This document shows, in pieces, positions 9,528-18,963 of a stretch of DNA of 64,000 nucleotides. Under the pieces are notes generated by a model, which was not told the origin of the DNA, made no database searches, and saw only the letters and a program-made list of their open reading frames with translations. Source of the stretch: Euryarchaeota archaeon UBA443 (GTDB taxonomy: Archaea; Thermoplasmatota; Poseidoniia; Poseidoniales; Poseidoniaceae); the NCBI GenBank assembly GCA_002499195.1, contig DAKS01000039.1, forward strand, positions 23,766 through 87,765. The letters are read 5' to 3'. The position numbers and the translations under genes are program-made. Numbering within the stretch: the first letter of the stretch is position 1; each line of letters begins with the position of its first letter.

Positions 9528-10462
9528 GTCGCATGGCTGCAACACGTGATGGTTACGGCCAAGCCCTACTCGAATTAGCGGATAATGATCGAGTTGTTGT
9601 ATTGGAAGCCGATCTTGGTAAATCAACAAAATCGCTCCACTTTAGAAAAGAATATCCTGAGCGAACAATATCATGCGGAATTGGTGAGCAGAATATGCTA
9701 CTAGTATCTGCTGGAATGGCTTCTAGCGGTTACATTCCATTCGCCTCAACATTTGCTATCTTTACAGAACGAGCCTTTGAACAGATGCGCAATGGTGTTG
9801 CTCGACCAAACCTAGCGGTTCATTTGTGTGGTTCTCACGGAGGCACACACACTGGAACTGATGGTTCTTCAGCTCAATCGATAGAGGATTTAGCAATCTA
9901 TAGAACATTGCCTAACGTTACGGTTTTGCATCCTTGTGACGATGTAAGTACGCGATTGCTGACCAAACAACTTGCTGATTCCAACAAACCATCCTATATG
10001 CGAACTGCGAGAAACAAAACTCCAGTTCTCTATGACGATGTAGATCAAAGTACAATTCAAATCGGCAAGGGTATTGAACTTCGTGAAGGAAATGATGTTG
10101 CGATTATTGCATGTGGAGTTCTTGTATCTGAAGCACTCAAGGCGGCTGAAGATTTGAGCCAACAAGGCATCCAAGCTACCGTTATCGACATGCATACTAT
10201 CAAGCCGCTCGATACAGATTTAGTCGACAAAGTGGCCTCAAGATGTGGTGCTATCGTCACAGCAGAAGATCACTCGGTCATCGGTGGACTTGGTGGAGCA
10301 GTTTCCGAGCATCTTTCCACATCATCATGTACACCATTGGAGCGTGTTGGAGTTAAGGATCGATTTGGAGAATCGGGACAAGCCGACGAGATGTTGGAAC
10401 TTATGGAGCTGAGCGCACCACACATTGCAAAGGCAGCACATCGCGCTATGAATCGCAAATGA
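9524..10462 (+). CDS. Transketolase, C-terminal subunit
   Basis: 312 residues with the pyrimidine-binding and C-terminal transketolase domains. SCGIGEQNMLLVSAGMA around residue 50 carries the conserved Glu that activates the thiamine ring. The segment near residues 107-115 (CGSHGGTHTGTDGSSAQ) is also typical. Its start overlaps the N-terminal subunit gene by four bases. Together with the downstream transaldolase it provides a non-oxidative pentose phosphate route, probably for ribose and erythrose 4-phosphate supply. A DXP synthase half is less likely, since archaea make isoprenoids through mevalonate. Confidence 0.92.
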   Translation: MSRMAATRDGYGQALLELADNDRVVVLEADLGKSTKSLHFRKEYPERTISCGIGEQNMLLVSAGMASSGYIPFASTFAIFTERAFEQMRNGVARPNLAVHLCGSHGGTHTGTDGSSAQSIEDLAIYRTLPNVTVLHPCDDVSTRLLTKQLADSNKPSYMRTARNKTPVLYDDVDQSTIQIGKGIELREGNDVAIIACGVLVSEALKAAEDLSQQGIQATVIDMHTIKPLDTDLVDKVASRCGAIVTAEDHSVIGGLGGAVSEHLSTSSCTPLERVGVKDRFGESGQADEMLELMELSAPHIAKAAHRAMNRK

Positions 10463-10504
10463 GGCAACCATCATATTCAAGAAGCGCCAATTCAAGGAAC
10501 TCTC

Positions 10505-11164
10505 ATGGAGTTCTTCCTTGATACCGCCGATGTTGATGAAATTCGTGAGATTGCTGCTTGGGGAATCCTCGACGGAGTGACAACCAATCCTAGTTTGATC
10601 AAAAAAAGTGGTCGTGATTTCAAAGAAGTTGTTCGAGAAATTGCAGGGATTTGTTCTGGACCGATTTCAGCAGAAGTCACAGCAATGGATACGCAAGGAA
10701 TGCTTGAACAAGCACGCCAGTTAAAATCGGAACTACCTGAAAATGTTATCATAAAAATTCCATGCACTCCCGAAGGGCTTGCTGCAACCAAAGTTCTTAC
10801 CGAGGAAGGTGTCGATACCAACGTAACACTCATCTTTTCAGCATCTCAAGCACTGATGGCGGCTAAGGCAGGAGCTACCTATGTTTCACCATTCATTGGT
10901 CGTATCGATGATACTGGGCATGAGGGTATGAATCTCATCGCAGAGATTATGGAAACCTGGGCAAGGTATGATGTATCGACAAAAGTACTGGCAGCATCTA
11001 TTCGCCACCCCACACATGTCTTGCAATGCATGCAACTTGGAGCCCATACGGCAACAATGCCAGCCAAGATTTTCCGACAGTTGATGAAACATCCACTTAC
11101 AGACAAAGGACTGGAAGGTTTCATGCGTGACTGGGCCGAAGTTGAGGCGGCAGGCAAGGCCTGA
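10505..11164 (+). CDS. tal: Transaldolase, small TalC-like type
   Basis: 219 residues, the short MipB/TalC-like class. Seen: the N-terminal [23 protein letters not shown] near residue 26, and the Schiff-base Lys84 in [12 protein letters not shown]. At the position that is Gln in fructose-6-phosphate aldolase this protein has Glu57 (SAEV), which favours true transaldolase over aldolase. It transfers a dihydroxyacetone unit between sugar phosphates. It follows the two transketolase genes by 42 bases in one probable operon. Confidence 0.88.
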   Translation: MEFFLDTADVDEIREIAAWGILDGVTTNPSLIKKSGRDFKEVVREIAGICSGPISAEVTAMDTQGMLEQARQLKSELPENVIIKIPCTPEGLAATKVLTEEGVDTNVTLIFSASQALMAAKAGATYVSPFIGRIDDTGHEGMNLIAEIMETWARYDVSTKVLAASIRHPTHVLQCMQLGAHTATMPAKIFRQLMKHPLTDKGLEGFMRDWAEVEAAGKA

Positions 11165-11233
11165 GAATTAAAACTCAAGAAAAGGAGCCTTCATCAATGA
11201 TGGGGCATCAGCCCATACCACTGAGGGAGCGTC

Positions 11234-11803
11234 GTGAGTGATATTCAGGAGCGTCTGCAAAAACTTCTCGATGGAGAGTTGGATGCTGCTGAAGTTGCCG
11301 AAGATCCTGCACTTGCATCTCTTGCAGATCGTCTTTATGGAATTAAAATTCAACCCGCTACGCCTAAGAAAATAAGAGATTTTGATGAGCAAACAACTGC
11401 CCCGTCTGCACCACTACCCGCTACAGAAATGATGATCGAAGTAATTGGAGATGTTGCATTGGAGCACCCTCCTGCACCTACAGCAGAACTTCCTGCACTT
11501 GCACCCATTCCGACTGCAGGGAAAGATGACAAATCCTTTGGCATGATGAGTTTCATTTCCATAATCGGTCTACTCGCCGTTATCGCCAACATGTTTGGCT
11601 ACCTTCACTCTCTTGTCGGTTCAATGTGCACCAACGCATGTGCAAATGAAGGACATACGAAGATGAATCTTCTTGAAATTTACCGACTTGATTCAACAAA
11701 CGGTTGGAGCCTTCCAGTTACTGAAGGCGTAATTGGAATCCCCGATATTGCTGCTATCATCGGCTTGTTGGCAATGGTCTTCCTCTTGCGTAAGAAGTCC
11801 TGA
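11234..11803 (+). CDS. Small membrane protein, unknown function
   Basis: 189 residues starting at GTG behind a GAGGGAG ribosome-binding site. The N-terminal 50 residues are acidic and helical (DIQERLQKLLDGELDAAEVAED). A Pro/Ala-rich linker follows, then two membrane helices (about 103-125 and 163-184) flanking a loop with two cysteines (MCTNACANEG), and a short KKS tail. I recognise no family. It lies between transaldolase and proS in the same direction. Confidence 0.6.
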   Translation: MSDIQERLQKLLDGELDAAEVAEDPALASLADRLYGIKIQPATPKKIRDFDEQTTAPSAPLPATEMMIEVIGDVALEHPPAPTAELPALAPIPTAGKDDKSFGMMSFISIIGLLAVIANMFGYLHSLVGSMCTNACANEGHTKMNLLEIYRLDSTNGWSLPVTEGVIGIPDIAAIIGLLAMVFLLRKKS

Positions 11804-11865
11804 AGACGTTGAACAAACGGTTTTTTCTCCGTCATCTTGATGAGCAGGTGCAGAAAGGAACCACC

Positions 11866-13392
11866 ATGGGCAAACCAGCGAAGGCCAAGAGGGGGATTCC
11901 AAGCAAAGTTGAAGATTTCAACGCTTGGTATCCATTCATCGTTGAAGCTGCTGAACTTGTTGACAAGCGTTATCCAATCAAAGGGATGGATGTTTGGAGG
12001 CCATATGGATGGAAAGCCATGAGGCAAATCGATGCTCTCACACATTCAGAAATGGACCGAACAGGACACGAAGAAGTCAACTTCCCACTCCTTATCCCCG
12101 AGGATTTACTTGAGAAAGAAAATGCTCTCGTATCTAGATTGAAGCGGGCTAGAGAAGAGGGAGTTGATCCTGATGAACTTCGCGATGAAGATGAGGAAGC
12201 AGGATTCAAGAAAGAAGTCTATTGGGTGAAGCATGCTGGTGAAAATGAACTCGACATACCCATGTTTTTACGACCGACCAGCGAGACTGCAATGTACACG
12301 ATGTTCCCATTATGGATAAGGAGTCACAAGGATTTACCATTGAAAGTATACCAAATGGTCAATACATTTCGTTATGAGACTAAACAAACTCGCTCCTTTA
12401 TTCGCGTCCGAGAAATTCATTTCTTTGAAGCACATACTGCACATGCTAATGAAGAGGATGCTACGCGACAAATCGAGCAGGATTTGGAAATTGTTGATCG
12501 ATTGATGGAGAAACTTTGCCTCCCAATAATCAAAGCAAAACGACCGGTATGGGACACGTTTCCTGGCGCTCATTATACGATTGGTATCGATGCTGTCATG
12601 CCAAATGGTCGAACCCTACAAGTTGCAAGTTGCCACCATTATCTCGACCAATGGGCAAAAGCATTCGATATTACATATGAGAATCTCGAAGCCAAGCAAC
12701 AACACGTCCATCAAACAACGTATGGAATGTCAGAACGTTTGCTTGGCGCGGTTGTTGGTATGCATGGAGATGATTCTGGACTTATCATGCCTCCTGCTAT
12801 CGCTCCATGGCAAGTTGTTGTATGCCCGATGATTCGGAAGAATTCCGATGTAGATACTGTCGCAATTTCACATGAAGTTGCCGAGACTCTTCGAAACGCA
12901 GGATTGCGCGTTCACGTCGATGACCGAGATCTTCATCCTGGACAGAAATATTACGATTGGGAGATTAAAGGTGTTCCACTGAGACTAGATATTGGACCTC
13001 GTGATGTAGAGCAAGGTACTGCATTTGCTGCAAAGCGCACAGGAGGAAAACAGCCACTACCAATGGATAATATCGTCCAATCTGTTAATGAAGTATTGGA
13101 CGAAATCTCGGAAGTTCTCCGAGGCCGATCAAGCGAACATATGGAACATGTCATTCAGCCTCTGCCCGGATTTGTTGAGAATGACGGGGAATGGAGCATG
13201 AATGGTGAAGTGAAAGAAGGTCACATCTACGAGTTACCGTTTGATGGCACAGATGCACATGCAGAGGTTATCGAACGAACAACTGGTTTGACATTCTTAG
13301 GTGATTCAACCGATGAATATGCGGATGAGCGACCTTGTCACATGAGTGGAAAACCCACAAAACGTCGAGTTCTTCTTGCAAAGACCTACTGA
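11866..13392 (+). CDS. proS: Prolyl-tRNA synthetase, archaeal/eukaryotic type
   Basis: 508 residues from the ATG at 11866, which has AAAGGA just upstream; a TTG at 11809 would add a tail without family support. A class II synthetase: motif 2 around TFRYETKQTRSFIRVREIHF, RPTSETAMYTMF before it, an anticodon-binding domain (WQVVVCPMIRK onward) and the C-terminal domain ending in Tyr that marks the archaeal/eukaryotic type. It charges tRNA-Pro. The 3' end overlaps the convergent arsC-like gene by 7 bases. Confidence 0.95.
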   Translation: MGKPAKAKRGIPSKVEDFNAWYPFIVEAAELVDKRYPIKGMDVWRPYGWKAMRQIDALTHSEMDRTGHEEVNFPLLIPEDLLEKENALVSRLKRAREEGVDPDELRDEDEEAGFKKEVYWVKHAGENELDIPMFLRPTSETAMYTMFPLWIRSHKDLPLKVYQMVNTFRYETKQTRSFIRVREIHFFEAHTAHANEEDATRQIEQDLEIVDRLMEKLCLPIIKAKRPVWDTFPGAHYTIGIDAVMPNGRTLQVASCHHYLDQWAKAFDITYENLEAKQQHVHQTTYGMSERLLGAVVGMHGDDSGLIMPPAIAPWQVVVCPMIRKNSDVDTVAISHEVAETLRNAGLRVHVDDRDLHPGQKYYDWEIKGVPLRLDIGPRDVEQGTAFAAKRTGGKQPLPMDNIVQSVNEVLDEISEVLRGRSSEHMEHVIQPLPGFVENDGEWSMNGEVKEGHIYELPFDGTDAHAEVIERTTGLTFLGDSTDEYADERPCHMSGKPTKRRVLLAKTY

Positions 13393-13724
13393 TTTTGAAG
13401 AAATTCAAGAATCAATTCGGGCGGTCGACCAATAACTGCTTGTCCATTGTGGATCAAAACTGGACGTTCCAAGCACTTTGGTTGTTCAAGAATTAATTGT
13501 TGTATCGATTTGGCATCCAAATTCTTGACATCAAAATCTCCAACTACATCTTTCCTGCGAACGATGTTTGATAGTGTTGATAAAATCACAACATCGCTGG
13601 AATCAATTCCTTCCGTAAGGTAGCGATAGTCTTCAAATTCAAATCCTGCTTCTGTAAGTAATGCAACCGCTTGTCTTGATTTGGAACATTTTGGATTGTG
13701 GTAAAGACGCATATGATCACGCAT
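13386..13724 (-). CDS. ArsC/Spx-family thioredoxin-fold protein
   Basis: 112 residues. The N-terminal YHNPKCSKSRQAVALL carries the single catalytic Cys of glutaredoxin-dependent arsenate reductases, and RPVLIHNGQAVIGRPPELIL near the C-terminus is the family hallmark. Probable role: arsenate reduction or a related thiol reductase reaction; YfgD-like proteins of unknown substrate are equally possible. The start could be Met1 or Met5 (13712). The gene begins three bases after the srp54 stop, so it is probably cotranscribed. Confidence 0.8.
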   Translation of the reverse strand: MRDHMRLYHNPKCSKSRQAVALLTEAGFEFEDYRYLTEGIDSSDVVILSTLSNIVRRKDVVGDFDVKNLDAKSIQQLILEQPKCLERPVLIHNGQAVIGRPPELILEFLQNQ

Positions 13725-13727
13725 TCA

Positions 13728-15098
13728 TCACATACCGAAAGAAGATGGGTCCATGTCCATCTCACCATCTTTCATCATCTTACGCATTTGCTTGTTCAAC
13801 TTGCGGTTTCCACCCATACCCTTCATCATCTTTCGAGAACGTTTCCATTGTGCGATAAGTTCCCTGACATCTTTTTCCTTGACGCCGGAACCTCGAGCAA
13901 TTCTCTGTATTCGCTCCGCCTTGATCTTAGCAGGTTCGTTCTTTTCCCAGGCAGTCATAGAATCCATAATTGTTCGATAGCGATCAAGATTGCCCTGCAT
14001 CGCTTCTTTTTGTGATTTCGACATACCACCTAGGCCACCAAACATACTTCCTGGTAAGAACGACATGAGTTTGTCGATAGTACCTACCTTAGCCATCATT
14101 TCCATTTGTTTGTACATGTCATTAAGCGTAAATCGTCCTGACATCAGACGTTGAGTTAGACGCATTGCCTCTTCTTCATCCAAATCTTCTGGTGCAAGAT
14201 CGATAAGTCCACGAATATCTCCCATTCCAAGCAATCGTGATATGAATCGGTCCGCTTCGAATTTCTCAAGATCTGATACCTTCTCACCAACACCGATGTG
14301 AACCAATGGAGCACCTGTTGCAGCAACTGCTGACAAGGCGCCACCACCACGAGCAGTACCATCCAATTTTGTAACAACAATTCCTGTCACACCAGCAAGA
14401 TCGTGGAATGAGGCTGCCACAGGACCTGCAGCCTGTCCAACTTGAGCATCGATTACCAACCAACGTTCCGTAGCTCTAGTTATCGAAGCAATTCGTTCCA
14501 ATTCCTCGACAAGTTCCTCGTCCAGTTGGTGGCGACCTGCAGTATCGACGATGACGAGATCTGCGGCAGCACAGGCAGCCAAACCATTACGAACAATTGT
14601 TGCTGCATCCTTTTCATCGGGTTCACCATAAACAGTTACACTAGAATCTTCAAGCAGTTGCGATAACTGAGCGTAAGCACCTGGTCGGTGAACGTCAGCT
14701 TCGATGACAGCGACACGCAAACCGTGCTTTTTTCGATACCACTCTGCCAATTTTGCTGTCGTCGTGGTTTTACCTTGACCGTACAGGCCCACAAGAAGAA
14801 GTGTTGCGCCACGTGGTTGGAATTCATGACTGCTCCCAAGAATTCGGACCAATTCGAGATAGAGAATGTTCATCGCCTGTGTTTGAAGATCGATTCCAGG
14901 TCGAGGCTCTTCCTCACGCATTCTCTCTTCCAAACGATCGACGATTTCCTTGGTCTGCCTTACGTTGAAATCAGCTTCTTGCAAGGCCCGACGAAGACTC
15001 TTTGTCATCTCCTTGAGTTCTTCCTCATTGAGTCGACGCTTACTTCGAAGAAGACCTAGGGAACGGAAAATCCCACGTGAGAGACCTTCAAGCGCCAT
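13728..15098 (-). CDS. srp54: Signal recognition particle GTPase SRP54
   Basis: 456 residues in N-G-M order. N domain 1-90; G domain with P-loop GLYGQGKTTTTAKL, DTAGRHQ, TKLDGTARGGGALS and the closing GEKVSDLEKFEADRF; M domain from about 320, Met-rich, including GRFTLNDMYKQMEMM and a basic RNA-binding segment. It binds signal sequences and 7S RNA and delivers ribosomes to FtsY. It sits between the ArsA-like ATPase gene and the arsC-like gene, all on the minus strand with short gaps. Confidence 0.96.
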   Translation of the reverse strand: MALEGLSRGIFRSLGLLRSKRRLNEEELKEMTKSLRRALQEADFNVRQTKEIVDRLEERMREEEPRPGIDLQTQAMNILYLELVRILGSSHEFQPRGATLLLVGLYGQGKTTTTAKLAEWYRKKHGLRVAVIEADVHRPGAYAQLSQLLEDSSVTVYGEPDEKDAATIVRNGLAACAAADLVIVDTAGRHQLDEELVEELERIASITRATERWLVIDAQVGQAAGPVAASFHDLAGVTGIVVTKLDGTARGGGALSAVAATGAPLVHIGVGEKVSDLEKFEADRFISRLLGMGDIRGLIDLAPEDLDEEEAMRLTQRLMSGRFTLNDMYKQMEMMAKVGTIDKLMSFLPGSMFGGLGGMSKSQKEAMQGNLDRYRTIMDSMTAWEKNEPAKIKAERIQRIARGSGVKEKDVRELIAQWKRSRKMMKGMGGNRKLNKQMRKMMKDGEMDMDPSSFGM

Positions 15099-15139
15099 AC
15101 ATTACCCACCAAGCCTTCTCCTTTCAATCCAACGGATGT

Positions 15140-16396
15140 TCACTCAGTGAGTGGTACTTCGAGTCGGAGTATATCATCCTCAAGTTTGGCCTTAACCTGT
15201 GTAGACTTTGCTGGTGATGTTGTTGGAATCGCATGCTCGCGTCCGTTTACACCAACAAATAGGACCCCCTCCTCGCTCCGCAGCGAAAGATCTTCTCGTT
15301 GCAATCCAGGGAAATGAAGATTAATGATTTCAACACCATCTCCTTGTTCGATGTATGTTCCACGATGAATTGAGTGTTTCAATCGATCTCCTACTGCATA
15401 GGGGCCGAGTTCTTCGGAGAGGGTTTTTGGCTCACCATACAACAAAGTTCCATAATTACGCAAACGTTCCAAACCTTGGACTTCTGAATCAAATAATTCC
15501 ATGGTAGTTACCGGTATATCGAGCGTTTCTTCCAATTCAGCAATATGGGCCTGTTCTTCAGTTCTCCTCCTTTGCAAGAAAGGATGGTCAAGTTCTGGCG
15601 TGACTCGATTCACCAGACAACCCGTTACTGGAAGTTCGTATTCGTTAAGCGATACATTGGCACGTACTGTCTCGTTTACCCCCATACGCTCAGGTATTGT
15701 AACAAGTGTAAACGATGTTGTTGATGAATCGCTTAACACTCGGCGAACGTGAAGAACTCGACGACGGAATCGCTCCAACTCTTCTTTCATAGCATCACTT
15801 TGCTTTCTCCCAAATAGCATGGAGCGAATACCACCAGAAACTCGCATCATTCGAAGCAATCGACCCGACCACGCTTCGATCAGTTCTGGTAAGGAAAGGA
15901 AACGTAGCGTATGTCCTGTAGGAGCTGTATCGAAAACAATTACATCCCATGCAGGATTTTCAACATGTTTGAGTAGTTCGTCAAAGGCAATCGCCTCGTC
16001 AAGACCGGGGAGTACCAATTCACTCGAATCTACTTCTTCTTTGATCGAAGCCATCTCTTCTTTAGCGGATTGATCAAACATTCCACCCATTCCCCCCAAA
16101 GCAGAAAAGGGCGAAGAAGACATTCCTGAGAGACTTTCACCGAGTTTGGGCATGAATGTCGATAACTTAGCCTCTGGATTCAATTCGAGACCAAAAAGAC
16201 CCGGGACTCCTTCAACTGGTGTTGGCTCAGAACCAAGGTCAACACCCAGTGAATCAGATGTAGAATGAGCAGGATCACTAGAAACAAGCAGTACTTTGAG
16301 GCCCGAATCAGCAAGCCACACCGCGGTTGATGCGGAAGTTGTAGTTTTTCCAACACCGCCCTTGCCGCCAAACAGCAACAACCTCGCCATGGTCAT
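15140..16396 (-). CDS. ArsA/Get3-like ATPase with C-terminal Hsp20-like domain
   Basis: 418 residues. The N-terminal 320 form an ArsA/Get3 ATPase: deviant Walker A GGKGGVGKTTTSAS, SSDPAHSTSDSL, and switch DTAPTGHTLRFLSLPEL. From about residue 335 the sequence becomes a beta-rich alpha-crystallin-like domain (GVEIINLHFPGLQREDLSL, ending LRLEVPL), matching the ArsA_HSP20 architecture known in Get3d-type proteins of cyanobacteria and some archaea. Inferred role: ATP-dependent handling of hydrophobic or misfolded clients rather than arsenite export. It is upstream of srp54, so two targeting factors share an operon. The start may be Met1 or Met3. Confidence 0.85.
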   Translation of the reverse strand: MTMARLLLFGGKGGVGKTTTSASTAVWLADSGLKVLLVSSDPAHSTSDSLGVDLGSEPTPVEGVPGLFGLELNPEAKLSTFMPKLGESLSGMSSSPFSALGGMGGMFDQSAKEEMASIKEEVDSSELVLPGLDEAIAFDELLKHVENPAWDVIVFDTAPTGHTLRFLSLPELIEAWSGRLLRMMRVSGGIRSMLFGRKQSDAMKEELERFRRRVLHVRRVLSDSSTTSFTLVTIPERMGVNETVRANVSLNEYELPVTGCLVNRVTPELDHPFLQRRRTEEQAHIAELEETLDIPVTTMELFDSEVQGLERLRNYGTLLYGEPKTLSEELGPYAVGDRLKHSIHRGTYIEQGDGVEIINLHFPGLQREDLSLRSEEGVLFVGVNGREHAIPTTSPAKSTQVKAKLEDDILRLEVPLTE

Positions 16397-16476
16397 GACA
16401 CATTGAGGGGGTGTTTGAACTCATTGCCTCCATTTATTCCTAATCATCTTATGTAGGCGAGTCTTCAGGACAGATT

Positions 16477-17271
16477 GTGGTCAATGATTTCGTTACATTT
16501 CAAGTGGCTGCTATTTGTGGCCTTATTGGAATGACGCTTGGATGGCGTGGCGTTATGACCAAATATTCTGGATTCTATGACTTGCCAACCGCATGGAATC
16601 AAGTGTTTTGGGGTATTCTTCTCGGTGGAGCTTTCGCATCATATGCCGATAATTCCTTGTTTTTGCCATATTTTGAAGCCCAACTAACTGGAGAACGAAC
16701 TGCCGAATTGAATCTCATACGCCTTATTCTGATTCCATTAATCGCAACTATTGGTATGCATTTTTTACTGCGGCGAAAGCGAGTCAGAAAGGGTGGTTCC
16801 CAAGCCACCAGCGGTTGGGCACTTGGCCTTGCAGTCGGCGGCATGTTAGCCATTGTATTGATCACAAGGAAGGTTCAGACGGGTATAGATGGTCCTATGG
16901 ACGTACTTACCATATTGCTTATCGGTTTCTTTGCACCTCGTGTTGAAGCCATTATCACGGCCTTCCATGGCACATTGATGTTGAGAAAAAAACGCTGGGG
17001 TGCTATATTCCGTGCAACCTTTTGGAGGGCTTCATCGCTTACGATGTTCTATTTTGCATGGTTCAGTCCACTAGCATGGGTTTTCATCATCCCTCCGATC
17101 CTCCTCGTACAAGATTCGGCTGAAAAATGGGTTTGGGATTCGGTTCCAAAAGAGGGAAGACGTCGTTGGAGAAGAATGCAGGCCGATAAAAAGCGTGAAA
17201 AGCAGGCATCTGCGAGGCTAATTGAGGCTCCACAGTCCATGATTCTTAACGCCGGAAATGCGGAAGAGTGA
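16477..17271 (+). CDS. Multi-pass membrane protein, unknown function
   Basis: 264 residues starting at GTG (GTGGTCAATG). About six membrane helices are visible (for example 8-24, 44-58, 80-98, 112-128, 140-158 and 185-212), followed by a Lys/Arg-rich cytoplasmic tail. I see no transporter or enzyme motif I can name. It stands alone between the divergent ArsA-like gene and the downstream transglutaminase-like gene. Confidence 0.6.
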   Translation: MVNDFVTFQVAAICGLIGMTLGWRGVMTKYSGFYDLPTAWNQVFWGILLGGAFASYADNSLFLPYFEAQLTGERTAELNLIRLILIPLIATIGMHFLLRRKRVRKGGSQATSGWALGLAVGGMLAIVLITRKVQTGIDGPMDVLTILLIGFFAPRVEAIITAFHGTLMLRKKRWGAIFRATFWRASSLTMFYFAWFSPLAWVFIIPPILLVQDSAEKWVWDSVPKEGRRRWRRMQADKKREKQASARLIEAPQSMILNAGNAEE

Positions 17272-17356
17272 AATCGCGGCCTAAGACTACCTCTATCAAT
17301 GGTTTGGTCGGTCATCTCACACAACCATTAAACCATGACTGTGAAACCAAGAGGGT

Positions 17357-18952
17357 ATGGGTTCCTGCCCGTATTGCAGTGCGACCACGCTGGATGGCGA
17401 TACCATTTGCTATTCCTGTGGAAGGGTTTTGGCGAATAGTTCGATAATGGATAGCAGAATTCTTCTCCAAAAAGATCGGCATAACAACGTCAATGCGTAC
17501 AGGATGACGGCTAAACCAAACCGTCGAGGTATCGTTCAAACCGATCGGGGACGAACTAAAAACATCCTCAAAGGGCGAAAGAATCGTTTTCGAAGCATCA
17601 TCATGCTAGGATTGGTTGCGTTCATTATGCTCTCTCCACAAGCCAGAGAAATGACCATAGGAAAGATTTCTGAAGTCAAAGATTTCATTATGAATCCAAC
17701 GTCAGGTTACTTGGTCTATGACATCGAAGCTGATTATACATTAAATCGAATTGTGACATTTGAAAATAAGGATAACGATATGACCGAATATTTCAATGAA
17801 TCACTACCTATATCTCCCGATGTGTACGCCCTAGAAAATAGTAATTCGATGTATACATACACAGATGGAACACAAGATCTTCCGAATCAAAAGATACAGG
17901 ATGTTACAGCAATAGAGTTGAGAATTGATGGCCAATCAATCAATATACCACTTGAAAATTCTGCAATAAAGTCACACTCTGAAGCAATTGTCACACCTGG
18001 AGGTCACAAGGTATGGTGGCCTGGAACCTCAGGCACTGGTAACCAATATTGCATTGGAGGACCATGTGTGAAGGTTAACGTAAATTTAGGTCCAAGTCAA
18101 ATCCTAACTTTCGAATATCTAGTGACGATCAGTACCAATTCCTATACCTGGTGGTCCGACGTTAACGATGTTGACCCCCGTATCCCTGGTTATTCTTCAG
18201 GAATGTTAGAGCAAAATAGCGGTACCTTTGATGACTTACAGGATCGTGGTGGAGGGGATCGTACCGATGATTTTACTGATCTCCGATGGTACGACAAGAA
18301 CCGCCCTGATCACGCCATCGATGCAACAGCGGCTAATGTCATTGCAGCGGTTTCAGCCATTGATTCAAATTTGCCTGATGGAAATCAAAACGCATTCACA
18401 TTTGCTCGTGCAGCATTTGAGTACATCAAGGACAATATCGTGTACTATACTTGCCCACCAGGAGACCCCAGTTGTGCTGGTCAGCCAGCTCTTAGCGGTC
18501 CGGCCTGTCTAGCCGCAGGACAAGGTGATTGCGATGAACAAACAAATGCATTCTTGAGTTTATTGAGAGCAAAGGGAATCCCAGGATGGTACGTATTTGG
18601 AATCTTATCAAGTAAGTCCTACACAAAGTGGGAGGCTCACGCATGGGGTTACATTCAATTGCCTATGTCTACGGATTGGTGCAATGAGAACAATGTTGAA
18701 TTGGATAGTTGCTACATTGAAGGATCTGTCGATGTAACCAACAACAAATGGTTGCTTCATACTGCATCAGCACTCATTGATTGGGTTGAACAACCAGATC
18801 CTAACGGTGATGGAACCTACATCAATGCGTACTACCGACCGCTCTCCTATTCGGATAAGGACAATGATTTTGAACGAATTAAACGTGATCGGGTTTTCGC
18901 TTTGGAAGGGCCTGTTAGTTATGGTGGCGGTAAGTTCCCTGTCTATAGTTGA
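17357..18952 (+). CDS. Zinc-ribbon, membrane-anchored transglutaminase-like protein
   Basis: 531 residues. N-terminal zinc ribbon CPYCSATTLDGDTICYSCG (residues 4-22), a basic linker, one membrane helix at about 80-95, then a large presumably extracytoplasmic region. Its C-terminal part is a transglutaminase-like core: Cys392 in GDCDEQTNAFLSLLRAKGIP and His428 in EAHAWGYIQLP, with candidate acidic partners downstream. These folds act as cysteine proteases, amidases or crosslinkers. Inferred topology is a cytoplasmic zinc ribbon with an external catalytic domain. It ends 11 bases before trkA. Confidence 0.75.
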   Translation: MGSCPYCSATTLDGDTICYSCGRVLANSSIMDSRILLQKDRHNNVNAYRMTAKPNRRGIVQTDRGRTKNILKGRKNRFRSIIMLGLVAFIMLSPQAREMTIGKISEVKDFIMNPTSGYLVYDIEADYTLNRIVTFENKDNDMTEYFNESLPISPDVYALENSNSMYTYTDGTQDLPNQKIQDVTAIELRIDGQSINIPLENSAIKSHSEAIVTPGGHKVWWPGTSGTGNQYCIGGPCVKVNVNLGPSQILTFEYLVTISTNSYTWWSDVNDVDPRIPGYSSGMLEQNSGTFDDLQDRGGGDRTDDFTDLRWYDKNRPDHAIDATAANVIAAVSAIDSNLPDGNQNAFTFARAAFEYIKDNIVYYTCPPGDPSCAGQPALSGPACLAAGQGDCDEQTNAFLSLLRAKGIPGWYVFGILSSKSYTKWEAHAWGYIQLPMSTDWCNENNVELDSCYIEGSVDVTNNKWLLHTASALIDWVEQPDPNGDGTYINAYYRPLSYSDKDNDFERIKRDRVFALEGPVSYGGGKFPVYS

Positions 18953-18963
18953 GGTGATGAAGA

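Noticed and set aside
15140..16396. Arsenite-export ArsA acting with the nearby ArsC-like protein
   Set aside because: There is no ArsB or ArsR, and the ATPase has a single domain with a C-terminal Hsp20-like module, which fits Get3-like chaperones better.
17298..17336. AATGGTTT...AAACCAT repeats before the transglutaminase-like gene
   Set aside because: Short arms with a long spacer; too weak to call an operator or terminator.
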